The notes below the pieces were generated by a model. That model was not told the DNA's origin and did no database searches. It saw nothing but the letters and a program-made list of their open reading frames with translations. Shown piece after piece: positions 7,733-15,689 of a DNA stretch of 64,000 nucleotides (positions are counted from its first letter, which is position 1; the number at the start of each line of letters is the position of its first letter). Made by a program: the position numbers and the translations under genes. The stretch is from Candidatus Anaerostipes avistercoris (GTDB taxonomy: Bacteria; Bacillota; Clostridia; Lachnospirales; Lachnospiraceae). The stretch is taken from NCBI GenBank assembly GCA_019119895.1, contig DWWD01000009.1, positions 16,510 to 80,509 of the forward strand. The letters run 5' to 3'.

Positions 7733-10700
7733 TTATTCTGAACGCAGCGCTGTTACAGGGTCGCTCTTGGCGGCTTTTCTGGATGGAATCAGTCCGCCGA
7801 TCAAAGTCAGGATGACGCTTAAAGCAATCAGAATGGCTGCGCCCGTAACCGGAAGCTGTGCATTGACATCTGTAGTGCCGGCGATATTATGGATCAGCAT
7901 ATTTCCCGGTATCAGCAGGATCAGGGTGATCACGATTCCCAGCACGCCGGCAAGAAGGCCGATAATAAAAGTTTCGGCATTAAATACCTGGGATATGTTG
8001 TGCTTCGATGCTCCGATGGCACGAAGAATACCGATTTCTTTCTTTCGCTCCAGAACACTGATGTAGGTGATAACGCCGATCATAATGGAAGATACGACAA
8101 GAGAAATCGCAACGAAGGCAATCAGAACGTAACTGATTACATTGATAATATCCGTTACGGAAGACATCAGAGTTCCTACATAATCGGTGTAGGAAATGAC
8201 TTTATCCTCATCGGTTTTCTCCATCCGCGCATTGTAGTTATCCAGGATTTTTATGACATTTTCTTTCGTCTCAAAGTCTTTCGGATAAATGTTAATGCCG
8301 CTTGGTTCATCAAAATCTGCGTATCCCAGCTGCTGCAGGTTATTGTCATATGTGGACGTATCAGAAGACATAAGAGACATCATAAGTTCTGATAATTCCT
8401 GTTCATTCATATTCATCTGAATGGCATCCTGGAACTTGGACGCGTCAATCTGGATGGCATCCTGGAAGTTATCTGCCAGGCTGCTCATTTGCTGCTGCAT
8501 GGCAGAACTGATCTGCTGCTGCAGAGAATTGGAAATTGTCTGAGCATACTGCTGCATGGCGGACTGCATCTGATTTTCCAGATTTTGCTGGAACTGTTCG
8601 GCAAGACCGCTGGACTGGATGATTCCCGCCATACCGTTTTGTATGTAGGACTGGGCTTTATCTGTCTGCAGATAAGCCATGAAATACGTATCCATATTTT
8701 CTTCATCGGTCAGCTGATTTTCCTGCAGATAGGACTCAAAGCCGGATGTCAGCTGATCGCTGAGCCTGGTCACCTGATCTTCATTCAGTTCCAGATCCAT
8801 TCCCTCGAACAGGGCGTCGGTGTCAATGGAAGGCATGGAGGAGGTATCAATCTGAATGCCGCTCAGATCGAGGCTGCCTGCGTCTGCTCCGAGTTTGCTC
8901 TGGTTGATGGTGAAAGCCTCCTTTATTTTATCGGTGTCAACGGTAAATAAAGAGTTCATATCCAGCTGGTTACTTTCATTATCATCGAACTTCTTGCCGG
9001 TGAAGACATCAACATCCGGCTGATCCAGCTGTTTCTTTACGATCTCACTGGACTGGGCTTCTTCGATGACATGATCGGTCAGAGAAGCCGGATAGTAAAT
9101 GCCGGAAGACATCATAGCAGCGGTTGCGTCTTCGCTTGGCTGAACGATGCCGACGATAGTCAGATCTTCGCTTTCATCCAGAACCTTTTTCATGTAATTG
9201 GTATCGTCTGTTTTATCTCTGTATACATTGTACTGCTTATCGTACTGATAGCAGTCGCTTGGATTGACGATTTTAAATTTTGTATTAAGAATATCGTCAT
9301 AGGAGTAAGATGAGGAGATATCATCCGGAACTTCAACGGATTCTTCTTTTGAAAATTGCTCGATCATCTTATCCAGTTCATCATAATCTCTTAATCCCAG
9401 CGTATAGAGCATAAAATCGCTGATGTTGCCATTTGCAGTCAGCACGAGGACACATTCGTTGTATTTCTTCGGCCATCTGCCGGCTTTGACATCGTACTGG
9501 TCTTTGTAAAGACTGTCTTTTCCCGGCATCTGATAGAATACGTTTGTGCTCATCATGGAGGACATCAGACTGTTGCTGCTGGTGGAGGAGCCAAGTCCCA
9601 GAGATGAGAAGGAACTGTCCGGATGTACCTGCCGTATGGTTTCTGTGTCCGCGCTGTAAATCTGAGGAGATACATCATAAGAATACTCCACCGCATTGGT
9701 GTACTGATCGATATTGCTGTCTCCGCTGTCAAAGTACTTTTTCAGTGATGCCAGGTCATTGGACCCAATTTTTGAAAACATATTTGTGATCATTTCAGAG
9801 ACATGAATCTGGGCTTCCTTCCTGGAAGAACGATTGCCGTCGTCATTGTCACTGCCTTGACCGCTGTTCTGCTGGGCATCTCCCATCATGGAAGAGAGAT
9901 CGAAACCGGTGCTTTGAATCTGCAGCGGATATTCGGAGAGAGTCTCTTCTTCAATGGACTGTATATACTGATTGACGCCGGTGGAGAGAGACAGAATCAG
10001 TGCGATTCCGATGATACCGATGGATCCCGCAAAGGATGTCAGGATGGTCCGGGCCTTTTTTGTCCGCAGGTTGTTGAAACTGAGTGACAGGGCGGTTAAA
10101 AATGACATGGAGGATTTTCCCATGTTTTTATGTTCCGGTTCCATCCAGTGGGTTGGCTTTAATTCCAGAGGATTGAAATCGCTTCGGATTTTTCCGTCTC
10201 TTAATTCTACAATACGTGTCGCATAGGCTTCTGCCAGTTCCGGGTTGTGGGTTACCATAACGACCAGACGGTCTTTGGCGACTTCTTTCAGAAGATCCAT
10301 AACCTGAACGCTGGTGTCACTGTCCAGGGCGCCGGTCGGTTCGTCTGCCAGCAGGATTTCCGGGTTGTTGACCAGGGCACGGGCGATGGCAACTCGCTGC
10401 ATCTGACCTCCGGAAAGCTGATTTGGTTTCTTGTGGATCTGATCTCCCAGTCCGACTTCTGTCAGAGCATCAATGGCACGTTGTCTGCGCTCTGATTTTG
10501 AGATTCCGGAGATGGTCAGCGCCAGCTCTACGTTGGACAAAATGTCCTGATGAGGAATCAGGTTGTAGGACTGAAACACGAATCCAATGGTGTGATTCCG
10601 GTAAGAGTCCCAGTCTTTGTCTTTATAATTTTTTGTGGATATTTCATTGATCACCAGGTCTCCGCTGTCGTACTGGTCCAGACCGCCGATAATGTTAAGC

Positions 10701-10840
10701 AGTGTTGTTTTTCCGGAGCCGCTGGGACCCAGGATAGCAACGAATTCATTATCACGCAGGTTCAGACTTACATGGTCCAGCGCTTTCTGCACCAGATCCC
10801 CGGTTCGATATTCTTTGTAAATATCTTTGATTTGCAACAT
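7733..10840 (-). CDS. MacB-like ABC transporter, fused ATPase and permease
   Basis: A 1035-residue ABC exporter-type protein. The ATPase is N-terminal: Walker A GPSGSGKTT (38-46), signature LSGGQ (142-146), Walker B ILLADEP (162-168), H-loop TH (197-198), all intact. A first membrane helix follows (about 265-285), then a very large extracytoplasmic domain (about 290-880), with a region rich in Gln and Met (repeated MQ and QQ, likely coiled coil), and a C-terminal FtsX-type triplet of helices ending TALRSE. This MacB architecture is normally mechanotransmission rather than a classic channel. No MacA-like adaptor gene is adjacent. The downstream flavin reductase may share its transcript. Confidence 0.9.
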   Translation of the reverse strand: MLQIKDIYKEYRTGDLVQKALDHVSLNLRDNEFVAILGPSGSGKTTLLNIIGGLDQYDSGDLVINEISTKNYKDKDWDSYRNHTIGFVFQSYNLIPHQDILSNVELALTISGISKSERRQRAIDALTEVGLGDQIHKKPNQLSGGQMQRVAIARALVNNPEILLADEPTGALDSDTSVQVMDLLKEVAKDRLVVMVTHNPELAEAYATRIVELRDGKIRSDFNPLELKPTHWMEPEHKNMGKSSMSFLTALSLSFNNLRTKKARTILTSFAGSIGIIGIALILSLSTGVNQYIQSIEEETLSEYPLQIQSTGFDLSSMMGDAQQNSGQGSDNDDGNRSSRKEAQIHVSEMITNMFSKIGSNDLASLKKYFDSGDSNIDQYTNAVEYSYDVSPQIYSADTETIRQVHPDSSFSSLGLGSSTSSNSLMSSMMSTNVFYQMPGKDSLYKDQYDVKAGRWPKKYNECVLVLTANGNISDFMLYTLGLRDYDELDKMIEQFSKEESVEVPDDISSSYSYDDILNTKFKIVNPSDCYQYDKQYNVYRDKTDDTNYMKKVLDESEDLTIVGIVQPSEDATAAMMSSGIYYPASLTDHVIEEAQSSEIVKKQLDQPDVDVFTGKKFDDNESNQLDMNSLFTVDTDKIKEAFTINQSKLGADAGSLDLSGIQIDTSSMPSIDTDALFEGMDLELNEDQVTRLSDQLTSGFESYLQENQLTDEENMDTYFMAYLQTDKAQSYIQNGMAGIIQSSGLAEQFQQNLENQMQSAMQQYAQTISNSLQQQISSAMQQQMSSLADNFQDAIQIDASKFQDAIQMNMNEQELSELMMSLMSSDTSTYDNNLQQLGYADFDEPSGINIYPKDFETKENVIKILDNYNARMEKTDEDKVISYTDYVGTLMSSVTDIINVISYVLIAFVAISLVVSSIMIGVITYISVLERKKEIGILRAIGASKHNISQVFNAETFIIGLLAGVLGIVITLILLIPGNMLIHNIAGTTDVNAQLPVTGAAILIALSVILTLIGGLIPSRKAAKSDPVTALRSE

Positions 10841-10933
10841 AAAGTCTTATACCTTCTTTCTGTGTCGAGTTATGCAAACAACTGTCATTCAAAACAAGAG
10901 TTCAGAATACGTTTTCCTTTGGAAATTAAGATA

Positions 10934-10967
10934 CTCTATATTATAATAGAGATGGGAAAAAAGTAAA
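10934..10967 (-). promoter_or_regulatory. Promoter with overlapping palindrome for the ABC gene
   Basis: On the minus strand TTTACT (10962-10967) and TATAAT (10940-10945) are separated by 16 bp. The -10 box sits at the centre of an inverted repeat CTCTAT (10934-10939) / ATAGAG (10946-10951), so a repressor bound there would block it. The same stretch contains a plus-strand TATAAT, so transcription could also go the other way. Confidence 0.42.
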
Positions 10968-11110
10968 CGGAAAAAGCGTTTTTTTCTATTGATAAAGGAA
11001 GTCGAGATGTTTGGTAAAGATGCATGGTAAATAAAAGAAACGACAGTCTTTCAAAGGGAAGGATGATATAATACAGATAAAGATAAATTGGAAGTTGTAA
11101 GGGTGAAAAA

Positions 11111-11620
11111 ATGATTTCAAGAAGCTTTCGAGTGTTTGGAACGAAAAAAGATTTAGAAAATATATTCAATGAATTTCAAAAAAGCAATATAGTAAACTAT
11201 TATCGGTGCGGTAAAAGCGATAGCAATAAAATAACAGACATTACTAAAACAGATAACTTTGGTGTTCCTCTTAGTGGAAGTCATATAGGAAATCAGTATC
11301 TTCTTATAAAAGGCGATAAAATAGTACGGCTCGATAATTATAAACATATAAATCAAAAATTAAATGGAACAAGTATTGTTATTGATTTGGGTGGGTTATA
11401 TGCCGAGAATACTATTTTGCCTACAACGATATCTACAATTTGGTATGATAATGAAAGTAGCAAAAAAATCTACAATAATTTAAAGAGTATTGTAAAAAAA
11501 TATTCTGTTAGCATAGTCAATGGATATATGGTATTAAAAAATGCTTATGATAAAAAAGAGCAATTAAGATTTGTGACTATAAGTGTTCAAGGTCCAAAAG
11601 AATATGATTTAAAAATATAA
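11111..11620 (+). CDS. Unrecognised protein, first gene of AT-rich island
   Basis: A 169-residue soluble protein beginning MISRSFRVFGTKKDLENIF; no signal peptide, membrane segment or motif I recognise. It is much more AT-rich than flanking genes: 17 of 60 bases are G or C at 11161-11220. It opens a run of immunity-type genes and is followed by the shared spacer motif at 11621. By position it may be another immunity protein, but the sequence gives no direct proof. The upstream TATAAT at 11067-11072 may be its -10 box, with no good -35. Confidence 0.6.
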   Translation: MISRSFRVFGTKKDLENIFNEFQKSNIVNYYRCGKSDSNKITDITKTDNFGVPLSGSHIGNQYLLIKGDKIVRLDNYKHINQKLNGTSIVIDLGGLYAENTILPTTISTIWYDNESSKKIYNNLKSIVKKYSVSIVNGYMVLKNAYDKKEQLRFVTISVQGPKEYDLKI

Positions 11621-11645
11621 TTCTAAGTTGCTGAATCGGAAGTTG
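11619..11645 (+). repeat. Island spacer motif copy 1
   Basis: Contains TTCTAAGTTGCTGAATCGG followed by AAGTT. Starts at the stop codon of the 11111 gene. Closest to copy 5 at 13541, with which it shares about 66 bp. Confidence 0.7.
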
Positions 11646-11660
11646 GTGAGGTAAGAATAA

Positions 11661-11852
11661 ATGGATAAAGAAAAAAAGAGGAAGTTTCATTTGGTGTTAT
11701 ATGGAATTGCTATTCCTGTTAGTTTATTCGCTCTATATACATTTATGTTTGTTTTTGATAATGGTATCGGGTGGAAAATTGCGTTAATTATTATTGGTTT
11801 GGGTTGGCTTATATCTGCTGTTTTCGGGTTTATGGAAAATTTGAAGAAATAG
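11661..11852 (+). CDS. Small two-helix membrane protein
   Basis: A 63-residue protein starting MDKEKKRKFHLV, with two predicted membrane helices (about 10-30 and 38-56) joined by a short loop and a lysine-ending tail. The island repeats its first codons at 13583, where the copy is cut short, so this gene was duplicated as part of a cassette. GAGG upstream supports the start. Such small membrane proteins often accompany immunity genes, but its role is unknown. Confidence 0.6.
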   Translation: MDKEKKRKFHLVLYGIAIPVSLFALYTFMFVFDNGIGWKIALIIIGLGWLISAVFGFMENLKK

Positions 11853-11855
11853 AAC

Positions 11856-11881
11856 AATCCTAAGTTATTGAAAAGGAAAAT
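11856..11881 (+). repeat. Island spacer motif copy 2
   Basis: AATCCTAAGTTATTGAAAAGG and following AAAAT, directly after the stop of the 63-residue membrane protein. Confidence 0.7.
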
Positions 11882-11956
11882 ATAAAGCTATGGAGGTATA
11901 AAGAGCTGTATTAGTTTTCAAAAAAGGATTAAAAGGAAGTTTGCTGTAAGAGTATA

Positions 11957-11982
11957 AATCAAAATTGATGAACAGGGAATTT
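11957..11982 (+). repeat. Island spacer motif copy 3 (degenerate)
   Basis: AATCAAAATTGATGAACAGG and following GAATTT, just before the YezG-type gene. Best matches copy 7 (AATCATAAGTTGATAAACGG) with a one-base gap. Confidence 0.45.
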
Positions 11983-11998
11983 TGCGAGGTCTGAAAAT

Positions 11999-12493
11999 AT
12001 GGGATTATTCAATAAAATCAAAAAGAAAAAGCCGGATGATGGAGAAGGAAAAACAACAGAAATATTTGAAGATGCGTTTTCAGCGATACAAACAGACATG
12101 GTTCAGATATGTTTAGAATACGTAGATAATAGGGCTGATAAAATATTTATTTACGCCTCTTTTGAAGATAATACGATTTCCTGTGACTATTTTTATGACA
12201 TAAAGGGACGGAAGATCGAAAGGCATAAGTTAAATTTGATAGATGATACTTATGACACTTCAATTCAGAGGCAAAAAATGTGTATGGATATTTTAGCGGA
12301 TGATATGAAACAGCTTATTTCCTTATGCCAAAAGCATGGAAGAGAGATTCCGACAGAAATAAAATTAACATATGACATAAATAGCAATAACTTGAATGCA
12401 AATTATCAATATGAGCCCATATATAGTCAGTATCATGACAAAACATCAGATGATATTTATGAAGAATGGTTTAAAGAAGTAAGTGATTTATAA
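11999..12493 (+). CDS. YezG-family (DUF600) immunity/antitoxin protein
   Basis: A 164-residue protein matching the YezG/DUF600 pattern: MVQICLEYVDNRADKIFIYASFE near 35-57, the HKLN block, YDTSIQRQ, and the C-terminal ADDM...LCQKHGREIPTEIKLTYD and YSQYHDKTSDDIYEEWF. In Bacillus, YezG neutralises the LXG-type toxin YeeF. No LXG or other toxin gene is visible nearby, so this looks like an orphan immunity gene that could protect against toxins of competitors. GAGGT at 11985-11989 supports the start. It is AT-rich like the rest of the island. Confidence 0.82.
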   Translation: MGLFNKIKKKKPDDGEGKTTEIFEDAFSAIQTDMVQICLEYVDNRADKIFIYASFEDNTISCDYFYDIKGRKIERHKLNLIDDTYDTSIQRQKMCMDILADDMKQLISLCQKHGREIPTEIKLTYDINSNNLNANYQYEPIYSQYHDKTSDDIYEEWFKEVSDL

Positions 12494-12550
12494 AACAGGA
12501 ACCCACCCAGTTTAATAGCTGGAATTACCAGCTGCAGGAGGACAATGTAT

Positions 12551-12802
12551 ATGGGAAAACTAACATTTAAAAGACAAATAATTTTGGGAATTATACTTAT
12601 CATTGTAGGAAATGTACTCGCATTTGTTTCATACAATGGTATATTTTCGAATATTATGTGGATTATATACGGTCTGTTGTTTGTTATAAATCCTGTTTAC
12701 CCTGAACAGTATAGCTGCAATGAGAGAAAAGCTAAAATAGGAGCAAGAATTGCGGGAATAGTTTGCATTATATTTGGGCTAATTACTCGATTCATTGTAT
12801 GA
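12551..12802 (+). CDS. Small membrane protein, about three helices
   Basis: An 83-residue hydrophobic protein beginning MGKLTFKRQIILGIILIIVG, with segments near 8-25, 30-48 and 62-82. The frame also offers an ATG at 12545, but AGGAGG at 12536-12541 would then be only 3 nt away; the ATG at 12551 has 9-nt spacing. A hairpin AGCTGG/CCAGCT (12517-12522, 12528-12533) sits just before the ribosome site. Function unknown. Confidence 0.6.
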   Translation: MGKLTFKRQIILGIILIIVGNVLAFVSYNGIFSNIMWIIYGLLFVINPVYPEQYSCNERKAKIGARIAGIVCIIFGLITRFIV

Positions 12803-12824
12803 ATATTGAGTAATTGAATTAACA

Positions 12825-12850
12825 AATCCTAAGCTATTGAATGGAAAAAT
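12825..12850 (+). repeat. Island spacer motif copy 4
   Basis: AATCCTAAGCTATTGAATGG and following AAAAAT, between the small membrane protein and the lipoprotein gene. The sequence after it (GAAATTTAAATTTGG) also resembles that after copy 7. Confidence 0.7.
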
Positions 12851-12928
12851 GAAATTTAAATTTGGCAGTGTAAAGTAGCTATGAAAAACGGAGCCGTAAA
12901 AATCGGCTTTATCCAAGGAGAGGGAATC

Positions 12929-13510
12929 ATGAAAAAAATATTTTTAGGCATCATCTTAATTGCCGGTATAGGAGTATTATCGGGCTGTATGGTAACAGAG
13001 GATTATGACGAATATGAGAGAAAACAATTTCGCAGTACAGATGAAATTTCTGAAATAATTGTGAAAGACAGCAGCACCAATTACTCACTGCAAATATCAG
13101 ATACCGAAGAACTGCTTGTCGAATATTCTGATTCTGCCACTGAATCGTGGTATGATATTAATGTTGCAGATGGGGTTTTAGATATAGAAAAAACAAGAGG
13201 AACTGTTGGCGTAGAAGAAAATTCTGTTATTATCACGCTTCCTGAAAAAGAATATAAAAACATTTCCATTGAAACTAGTAATGGAGATATTGACTTTGAA
13301 AATATTCTTTCCGAGAAATATAAATGCTTTGTAGAAAATGGAGATATTACTGGAACCTTAAATGGAAATGAAAAGAATTACCTAATTGTAGTTAAAGCTA
13401 AAAATGGGGACAGCAATATCAAGGATCATGTAATTGAAAGTCCTAAAACCATAAAATTTAATGTTGAAAATGGTGATGTGAATGTGGATTTTTCCGATAA
13501 TGTTAAATGA
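12929..13510 (+). CDS. DUF4097-type lipoprotein
   Basis: A 193-residue lipoprotein: MKKIFLGIILIAGIGVLSGC with a lipobox LSGC (Cys20). The remainder is a beta-strand repeat typical of DUF4097-like proteins, with repeating units such as NISIETSNGDIDFENI, CFVENGDITGTL and VVKAKNGDSNI. It is probably attached to the outer face of the membrane. The frame is open to 12881, but AAGGAG at 12915-12920 and the signal peptide set the start at 12929. Its presence among immunity-type genes suggests a surface-protective or accessory role, which is inference. Confidence 0.75.
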   Translation: MKKIFLGIILIAGIGVLSGCMVTEDYDEYERKQFRSTDEISEIIVKDSSTNYSLQISDTEELLVEYSDSATESWYDINVADGVLDIEKTRGTVGVEENSVIITLPEKEYKNISIETSNGDIDFENILSEKYKCFVENGDITGTLNGNEKNYLIVVKAKNGDSNIKDHVIESPKTIKFNVENGDVNVDFSDNVK

Positions 13511-13540
13511 CCATTTACCTGGGAATTAAATGGAGAGAGA

Positions 13541-13566
13541 AATCCTAAGTTGTCGAATCGGAAGTT
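13541..13566 (+). repeat. Island spacer motif copy 5
   Basis: AATCCTAAGTTGTCGAATCGG and following AAGTT. The match to copy 1 continues through the start of the duplicated membrane-protein gene, to about 13607. Confidence 0.75.
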
Positions 13567-13582
13567 AATGGGGTGAGAATAA

Positions 13583-13612
13583 ATGGATAAAGAAAAAAAT
13601 AGGAAGTTATAG
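13583..13612 (+). pseudogene. Truncated copy of the 63-residue membrane protein gene
   Basis: ATG at 13583 begins MDKEKNRKL followed by TAG at 13610, compared with MDKEKKRKFHL in the intact gene at 11661. The upstream spacer is also shared, so about 66 bp matches 11621-11686 with roughly nine differences. The homology stops at the first codons and the hydrophobic part is absent. This is a cassette remnant left by deletion or partial recombination. Confidence 0.75.
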
Positions 13613-13699
13613 AGAGATTGATTAATGAAGCAGAGTACATCGATAAAATTTAATTAATAATGCATATATTGATTTACTAGATGAGGAGAAGTATTTAGT

Positions 13700-14455
13700 A
13701 TGAAAGATTTTTTTATTACATATCAAAGTGAAATTGTAACAGCAACTATATCCTTTGTTGTTGCTTTGTTCACGACTTTATTAACTCATTTCTTGGGTAA
13801 TTTCAAATTACGTTATACGGAAAAATTGAAAATCACAAGTGAACTTTCAAAAAGAAAATATGAAGGAATTACAAAAATAAGGAAAGAAATCACTATACTG
13901 TCACAATATGAAAATCTGTGTGTTACTGAGGCGGAAGATTCATTAATTCCTGAAAATATTGGTAAGAAAGTATATACACCAGCCTACTGTTATTCTTATG
14001 AAGCACTTATGAAAATTTCAAGTACATTAAATGATTTACATGGAGAATTTGGATATTGTTTGAGACATACATCTGTGATTTATTTAGTATATATTAAAAA
14101 TTTTCTTATGGACTATGCTTTAAAGTGCAGTAAAGCCGGGTTTTCTGATGAAGAATTACGTTGGGTTAGTGTTCCGTTGTATGAAGGAATATACAAATGG
14201 TACAAAGAGTTTGACAAAGAACTAATACGTTCTATGAATAGACCTAGTATGAAATACTTCACACATTCAGGATTAAAGTATAATCTCTTATTAAAAATAT
14301 ATGATTTGTACTTTGAGCGAACAGAACCATATAAATATATAAATGATGAAAAGAGTATATTAAATCAAATAATACATAATCGAGATGGAATTATTGCTCA
14401 ATATGGAGAAACGATTATTGAAAAGTCAGATGAAATTGTCTCAAAATTATCTTAA
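13700..14455 (+). CDS. Unrecognised membrane-anchored protein
   Basis: A 251-residue protein with one N-terminal membrane helix (about residues 12-33, VTATISFVVALFTTLLTHFLG), then a largely helical cytoplasmic part rich in Lys, Glu and Tyr. I recognise no catalytic motif. The arrangement, a membrane helix followed by a long helical soluble domain, occurs in several phage-defence and immunity families but does not identify one. GAGGAG at 13682-13687 supports the start. It is AT-rich and lies between the pseudogene and the SUKH gene. Confidence 0.65.
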   Translation: MKDFFITYQSEIVTATISFVVALFTTLLTHFLGNFKLRYTEKLKITSELSKRKYEGITKIRKEITILSQYENLCVTEAEDSLIPENIGKKVYTPAYCYSYEALMKISSTLNDLHGEFGYCLRHTSVIYLVYIKNFLMDYALKCSKAGFSDEELRWVSVPLYEGIYKWYKEFDKELIRSMNRPSMKYFTHSGLKYNLLLKIYDLYFERTEPYKYINDEKSILNQIIHNRDGIIAQYGETIIEKSDEIVSKLS

Positions 14456-14463
14456 GATATATA

Positions 14464-14490
14464 AATCCTAATTTGCGGAGGAAATGAAAT
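14464..14490 (+). repeat. Island spacer motif copy 6 (partial)
   Basis: AATCCTAATTTGCGGAGG then AAATGAAAT. Only the first half of the motif is kept; the second half has become the ribosome site of the SUKH gene. Confidence 0.55.
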
Positions 14491-14958
14491 ATGAGTTGGG
14501 AAAACTATGAGTGTTCAATGGAGTTAGCTAAAAAATGCAGGTTCTATACGACGGCAGGCGGGAAATCAACAGAAGAAATAGAAAAAGCAGAGAGGTTGCT
14601 TGGCATAAAATTTTCTAAGCAATATCGTGATTTTAATGAGAAATATGGGTATCTGTCTTTTTATGGCAATGAGATTTTCGGGATCGATACTAATAATTTG
14701 AATGAATTAGAGGGGAATAGTCTTGCTTATGCGTTAAATGACCGTAAAGAGTATAATCTGCCATATTATTTTCTTCCATTTTATAATTATGATGACGGAT
14801 ATATGGCGTATTTTGATTATTCTTCTCTCAATAGTGAGGGGGAACCGAGAATTGTAATACTTAAATATGATGGTTTAAAATATCGTATTATTGAAACGGC
14901 AGCGGATGATTTCGGAGATTTTATTTTTGAATTAGTTCGTGAAGAATTAGAAAGCTAA
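14491..14958 (+). CDS. SMI1/KNR4 (SUKH) family immunity protein
   Basis: A 155-residue protein of the SUKH superfamily, recognised by EEIEKAERLLGIKFSKQYRDFNEKYGYLSFYGNEIFGID and later FLPFYNYDDGYMAYFDYSS. SUKH proteins are known immunity partners of many polymorphic toxins. No toxin gene is visible in this island, so its target cannot be inferred. GCGGAGGA at 14475-14482 fits the start. Together with the YezG gene 2 kb upstream it is the main evidence that this region is an immunity array. Confidence 0.85.
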   Translation: MSWENYECSMELAKKCRFYTTAGGKSTEEIEKAERLLGIKFSKQYRDFNEKYGYLSFYGNEIFGIDTNNLNELEGNSLAYALNDRKEYNLPYYFLPFYNYDDGYMAYFDYSSLNSEGEPRIVILKYDGLKYRIIETAADDFGDFIFELVREELES

Positions 14959-14965
14959 ATCATTC

Positions 14966-14991
14966 AATCATAAGTTGATAAACGGAAAAAT
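14966..14991 (+). repeat. Island spacer motif copy 7
   Basis: AATCATAAGTTGATAAACGG then AAAAAT, after the SUKH gene and before the DHFR-like gene. It marks the right side of the array. Confidence 0.6.
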
Positions 14992-15082
14992 CAAATTTGG
15001 AACTGAGAAAATTGAAGATTACAGAGAAAGACGTGAATATTTTAAGTTCCAGCTGACAAAATAATATGAAAAAAGGAAAGAT

Positions 15083-15616
15083 ATGAGAAAAGTAGTTTTG
15101 TTTATTGCAATGAGTCTTGATGGATATATTGCGGACAGCAGAGGCGGAGTAGACTGGTTAAATGGTCATGGGAACGACGATGAAAATATTGATACCTATA
15201 CAGAATTTGTAAAAGATATAGATACCGTTTTAATGGGATGGAATACTTATCATCAGATCGTTACGGAGCTTTCTCCTGAAGAATGGATATACCATGAATT
15301 TACAACTTATGTATTTACACACAGAGAGTGTGATCCTTCCCGGCAGATTCATTTCACAAGTGAAAATCCGGTGGTATTGCTGGAACGGCTGAAACAGGAA
15401 GCAGGAAAGGATATCTGGATTTGTGGTGGAGCAAATCTTGTTCAGCAGCTGGTAAGCGAAAATGTGATTGATGAATATTATATTTCCGTTATCCCTGTTC
15501 TGCTGGGTGATGGAATCCGACTCTTTGGCAGTACGAAAAAGGAAATAAAGCTAAAGCTTTATAAAACCCGGACTTATAATGGTATCATTGATTTGATATA
15601 TATGCGCAGGTCATGA
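15083..15616 (+). CDS. Dihydrofolate reductase-family (RibD C-terminal-like) protein
   Basis: A 177-residue NADPH-binding reductase-like protein: N-terminal RKVVLFIAMSLDGYIADSRGGVDWL, the VLMGWNTYHQ block, IWICGGANLVQQLV and VIPVLLGDGIRLF. These are shared by YwjB/YyaP-type proteins, which resemble DHFR and the RibD reductase domain but usually have no proven substrate. AAAGGAAAG precedes the start. Its composition is closer to that of the flanking chromosome, so it probably borders rather than belongs to the AT-rich island. Confidence 0.82.
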   Translation: MRKVVLFIAMSLDGYIADSRGGVDWLNGHGNDDENIDTYTEFVKDIDTVLMGWNTYHQIVTELSPEEWIYHEFTTYVFTHRECDPSRQIHFTSENPVVLLERLKQEAGKDIWICGGANLVQQLVSENVIDEYYISVIPVLLGDGIRLFGSTKKEIKLKLYKTRTYNGIIDLIYMRRS

Positions 15617-15629
15617 CAGTCATAAAAAG

Positions 15630-15677
15630 GGAGCCGCTGCTCCATAGATGATATTTCACCTGTTTCGCAGCGGTTCC
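15630..15677 (-). terminator. Terminator of the ECF sigma operon
   Basis: GGAGCCGCTGC (15630-15640) pairs with GCAGCGGTTCC (15667-15677) over 11 bp with one G-U. On the minus strand it is followed by CCTTTTTATG, a good T-run. It also lies behind the plus-strand DHFR-like gene. Confidence 0.7.
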
Positions 15678-15689
15678 AATGAAAGGGCT

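Noticed and set aside
11000..15080. Prophage or transposon carrying the AT-rich island
   Set aside because: No integrase, transposase, phage structural gene, tRNA target or terminal repeat could be seen.
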